Assembly (NCBI GenBank): GCA_041164825.1
Contig: JBEAOO010000271.1
Span: forward strand, 1-8,643
Origin: JBEAOO01 sp041164825
GTDB lineage: Bacteria; Pseudomonadota; Gammaproteobacteria; Burkholderiales; Burkholderiaceae_C
Direction of reading: 5' to 3'
DNA length: 8,643 nucleotides
The translations under genes and the position numbers were made by a program. The notes beneath the pieces were generated by a model that searched no databases, was not told the DNA's origin, and was given only the letters and a program-made list of their open reading frames with translations. Below, one piece after another: positions 7,997 through 8,643 of this stretch (positions are counted from its first letter, which is position 1; every line of letters starts with the position of its first letter).

Positions 7997-8643
7997 TCAA
8001 ACGTGTGGCCGGGCTCGGCGGGTCCACACCAGGCCCAACAGGCCGGCCGCCATCATCATCCACGTGGCCGGCTCCGGCACGGGTGACACCGCGCCCACCC
8101 AGCCGTAGCCCAGGTCGCGCAAGATGCCCAATTCCGCCGTGTTGTAGTCCCGTGCCTCGTCCGCACCGGGGTTGCGGTCCCACTTCATCATCACGGTGCT
8201 GGCGAAGGCGTCTTGGCTGACGTGCTTGAGGCTGCTGCCCTGCAGGTAGTCAAAGGGTGTGTAGAGCTCGACGGGGTGGCCGTTGTTGCCCAGTCGCGCG
8301 AACGCACCATCAAAGCAAACGCTGCCACCACCAGATTTGGCTTGGTCGTAAGTGCCGGCGTTGATGGTGAGTTTCTCCGGGCTGATCAGCGCTTCACCAG
8401 CGCAGTTGGTGAGGTGGCTGTCGAAGGTGCTCCAGTGGCCCGCAGTGCCGCCGTCGTTGCCGACGCCAAACACATCAGCGCCGGCCTCACTGAGGGTGGC
8501 GCCAAAGCCCAGCGCATGGGTGATTTCGTGGAAAAAGGTGGCATAGAAGTCCCAGCGGTCTGGTGTCACCATGGCAGCATCCGGATCGAGCATCCAGTTG
8601 TAGCCAAAGTTCACATTCACAAACCCATCGGCATCGGCCCCGT
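7997..8643 (-). CDS. PEP-CTERM-anchored metzincin-type zinc metalloprotease (N-terminus cut by window edge)
   Basis: The C-terminal 214 residues of a secreted protein; the frame stays open to the right edge, so the start and signal peptide lie outside. The zinc site HEITHALGFG is coded at 8501-8530. The residue three after the last Gly of HExxHxxG, a His or Asp in classical metzincins, is not a ligand here. A better third ligand is the His at 8222-8224 in QGSSLKHVSQDAF, 98 residues after the second zinc His, followed by a VMMKW segment that could supply the Met-turn. A widely spaced third His is known in leishmanolysin (M8)-like and some matrixin-like bacterial proteases. Two cysteines (codons at 8402-8404 and 8315-8317) could form a disulfide. 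The end is a textbook PEP-CTERM tail: VPEPATWMMM at its head, a hydrophobic helix and RRARPHV, coded at 8000-8080. In known systems an exosortase cuts this tail for export to the cell surface or matrix. The substrate is unknown. It is convergent with dnaJ and probably unrelated to it. Confidence 0.85.
   Translation of the reverse strand, partial: GADADGFVNVNFGYNWMLDPDAAMVTPDRWDFYATFFHEITHALGFGATLSEAGADVFGVGNDGGTAGHWSTFDSHLTNCAGEALISPEKLTINAGTYDQAKSGGGSVCFDGAFARLGNNGHPVELYTPFDYLQGSSLKHVSQDAFASTVMMKWDRNPGADEARDYNTAELGILRDLGYGWVGAVSPVPEPATWMMMAAGLLGLVWTRRARPHV

Overview
ORGANISM: The window is GC-rich and fits a beta-proteobacterium of the order Burkholderiales (Comamonadaceae, or the Rubrivivax/Leptothrix/Ideonella side). 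The signs are a Bug-type tricarboxylate-binding protein beside a TctD/TctE-like two-component pair, grpE-dnaK-dnaJ with sigma-32-type promoters and no CIRCE operator, an hslR gene next to the chaperones, and a PEP-CTERM secreted protein, which implies an exosortase elsewhere in the genome. This placement is inferred from gene content; no alignment was run. LAYOUT: (1) Positions 1-750, minus strand: most of a periplasmic Bug/TctC solute-binding protein, cut by the left edge. (2) Positions 751-922: divergent control region with a perfect 12-bp palindrome. (3) Positions 923-3080, plus strand: an OmpR-class response regulator and a TctE-like histidine kinase, 7 bp apart. (4) Positions 3064-3486: hslR (Hsp15), overlapping the kinase gene by 17 bp. 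(5) Positions 3623-7489: grpE, dnaK and dnaJ, with a strong GC hairpin between dnaK and dnaJ and a textbook intrinsic terminator after dnaJ. (6) Positions 7566-7996: about 430 bp in which I see no convincing gene. (7) Positions 7997-8643, minus strand: the C-terminal part of a zinc metalloprotease of metzincin type ending in a PEP-CTERM sorting tail, cut by the right edge. HOW THE GENES WORK TOGETHER: The left third looks like a carboxylate uptake module: kinase and regulator sense a ligand and probably control the divergent binding-protein gene and its membrane partners outside the window. The middle is a protein-quality-control block: DnaK with its co-chaperone DnaJ and nucleotide exchange factor GrpE, plus Hsp15, which handles stalled 50S-nascent chain complexes. 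The exact sigma-32 -35 heptamer CTTGAAA occurs on the plus strand, as far as I can find by eye, just three times: 53-70 bp upstream of hslR, grpE and dnaK. Each copy is followed at 13-14 bp by a CCCCAT-N-T-like -10. The hslR copy lies inside the 3' end of the kinase gene, so hslR would be heat-inducible independently of the carboxylate regulators. dnaJ has no such site and appears to depend on read-through from dnaK past the hairpin. The rightmost protease is a separate unit. NOVELTY: Nearly all genes belong to well-known families and I do not see a wholly new system. The points most worth checking are the three-promoter heat-shock wiring with one intragenic promoter, the dnaK/dnaJ hairpin, the palindrome between the divergent genes, and the exosortase-sorted metalloprotease.
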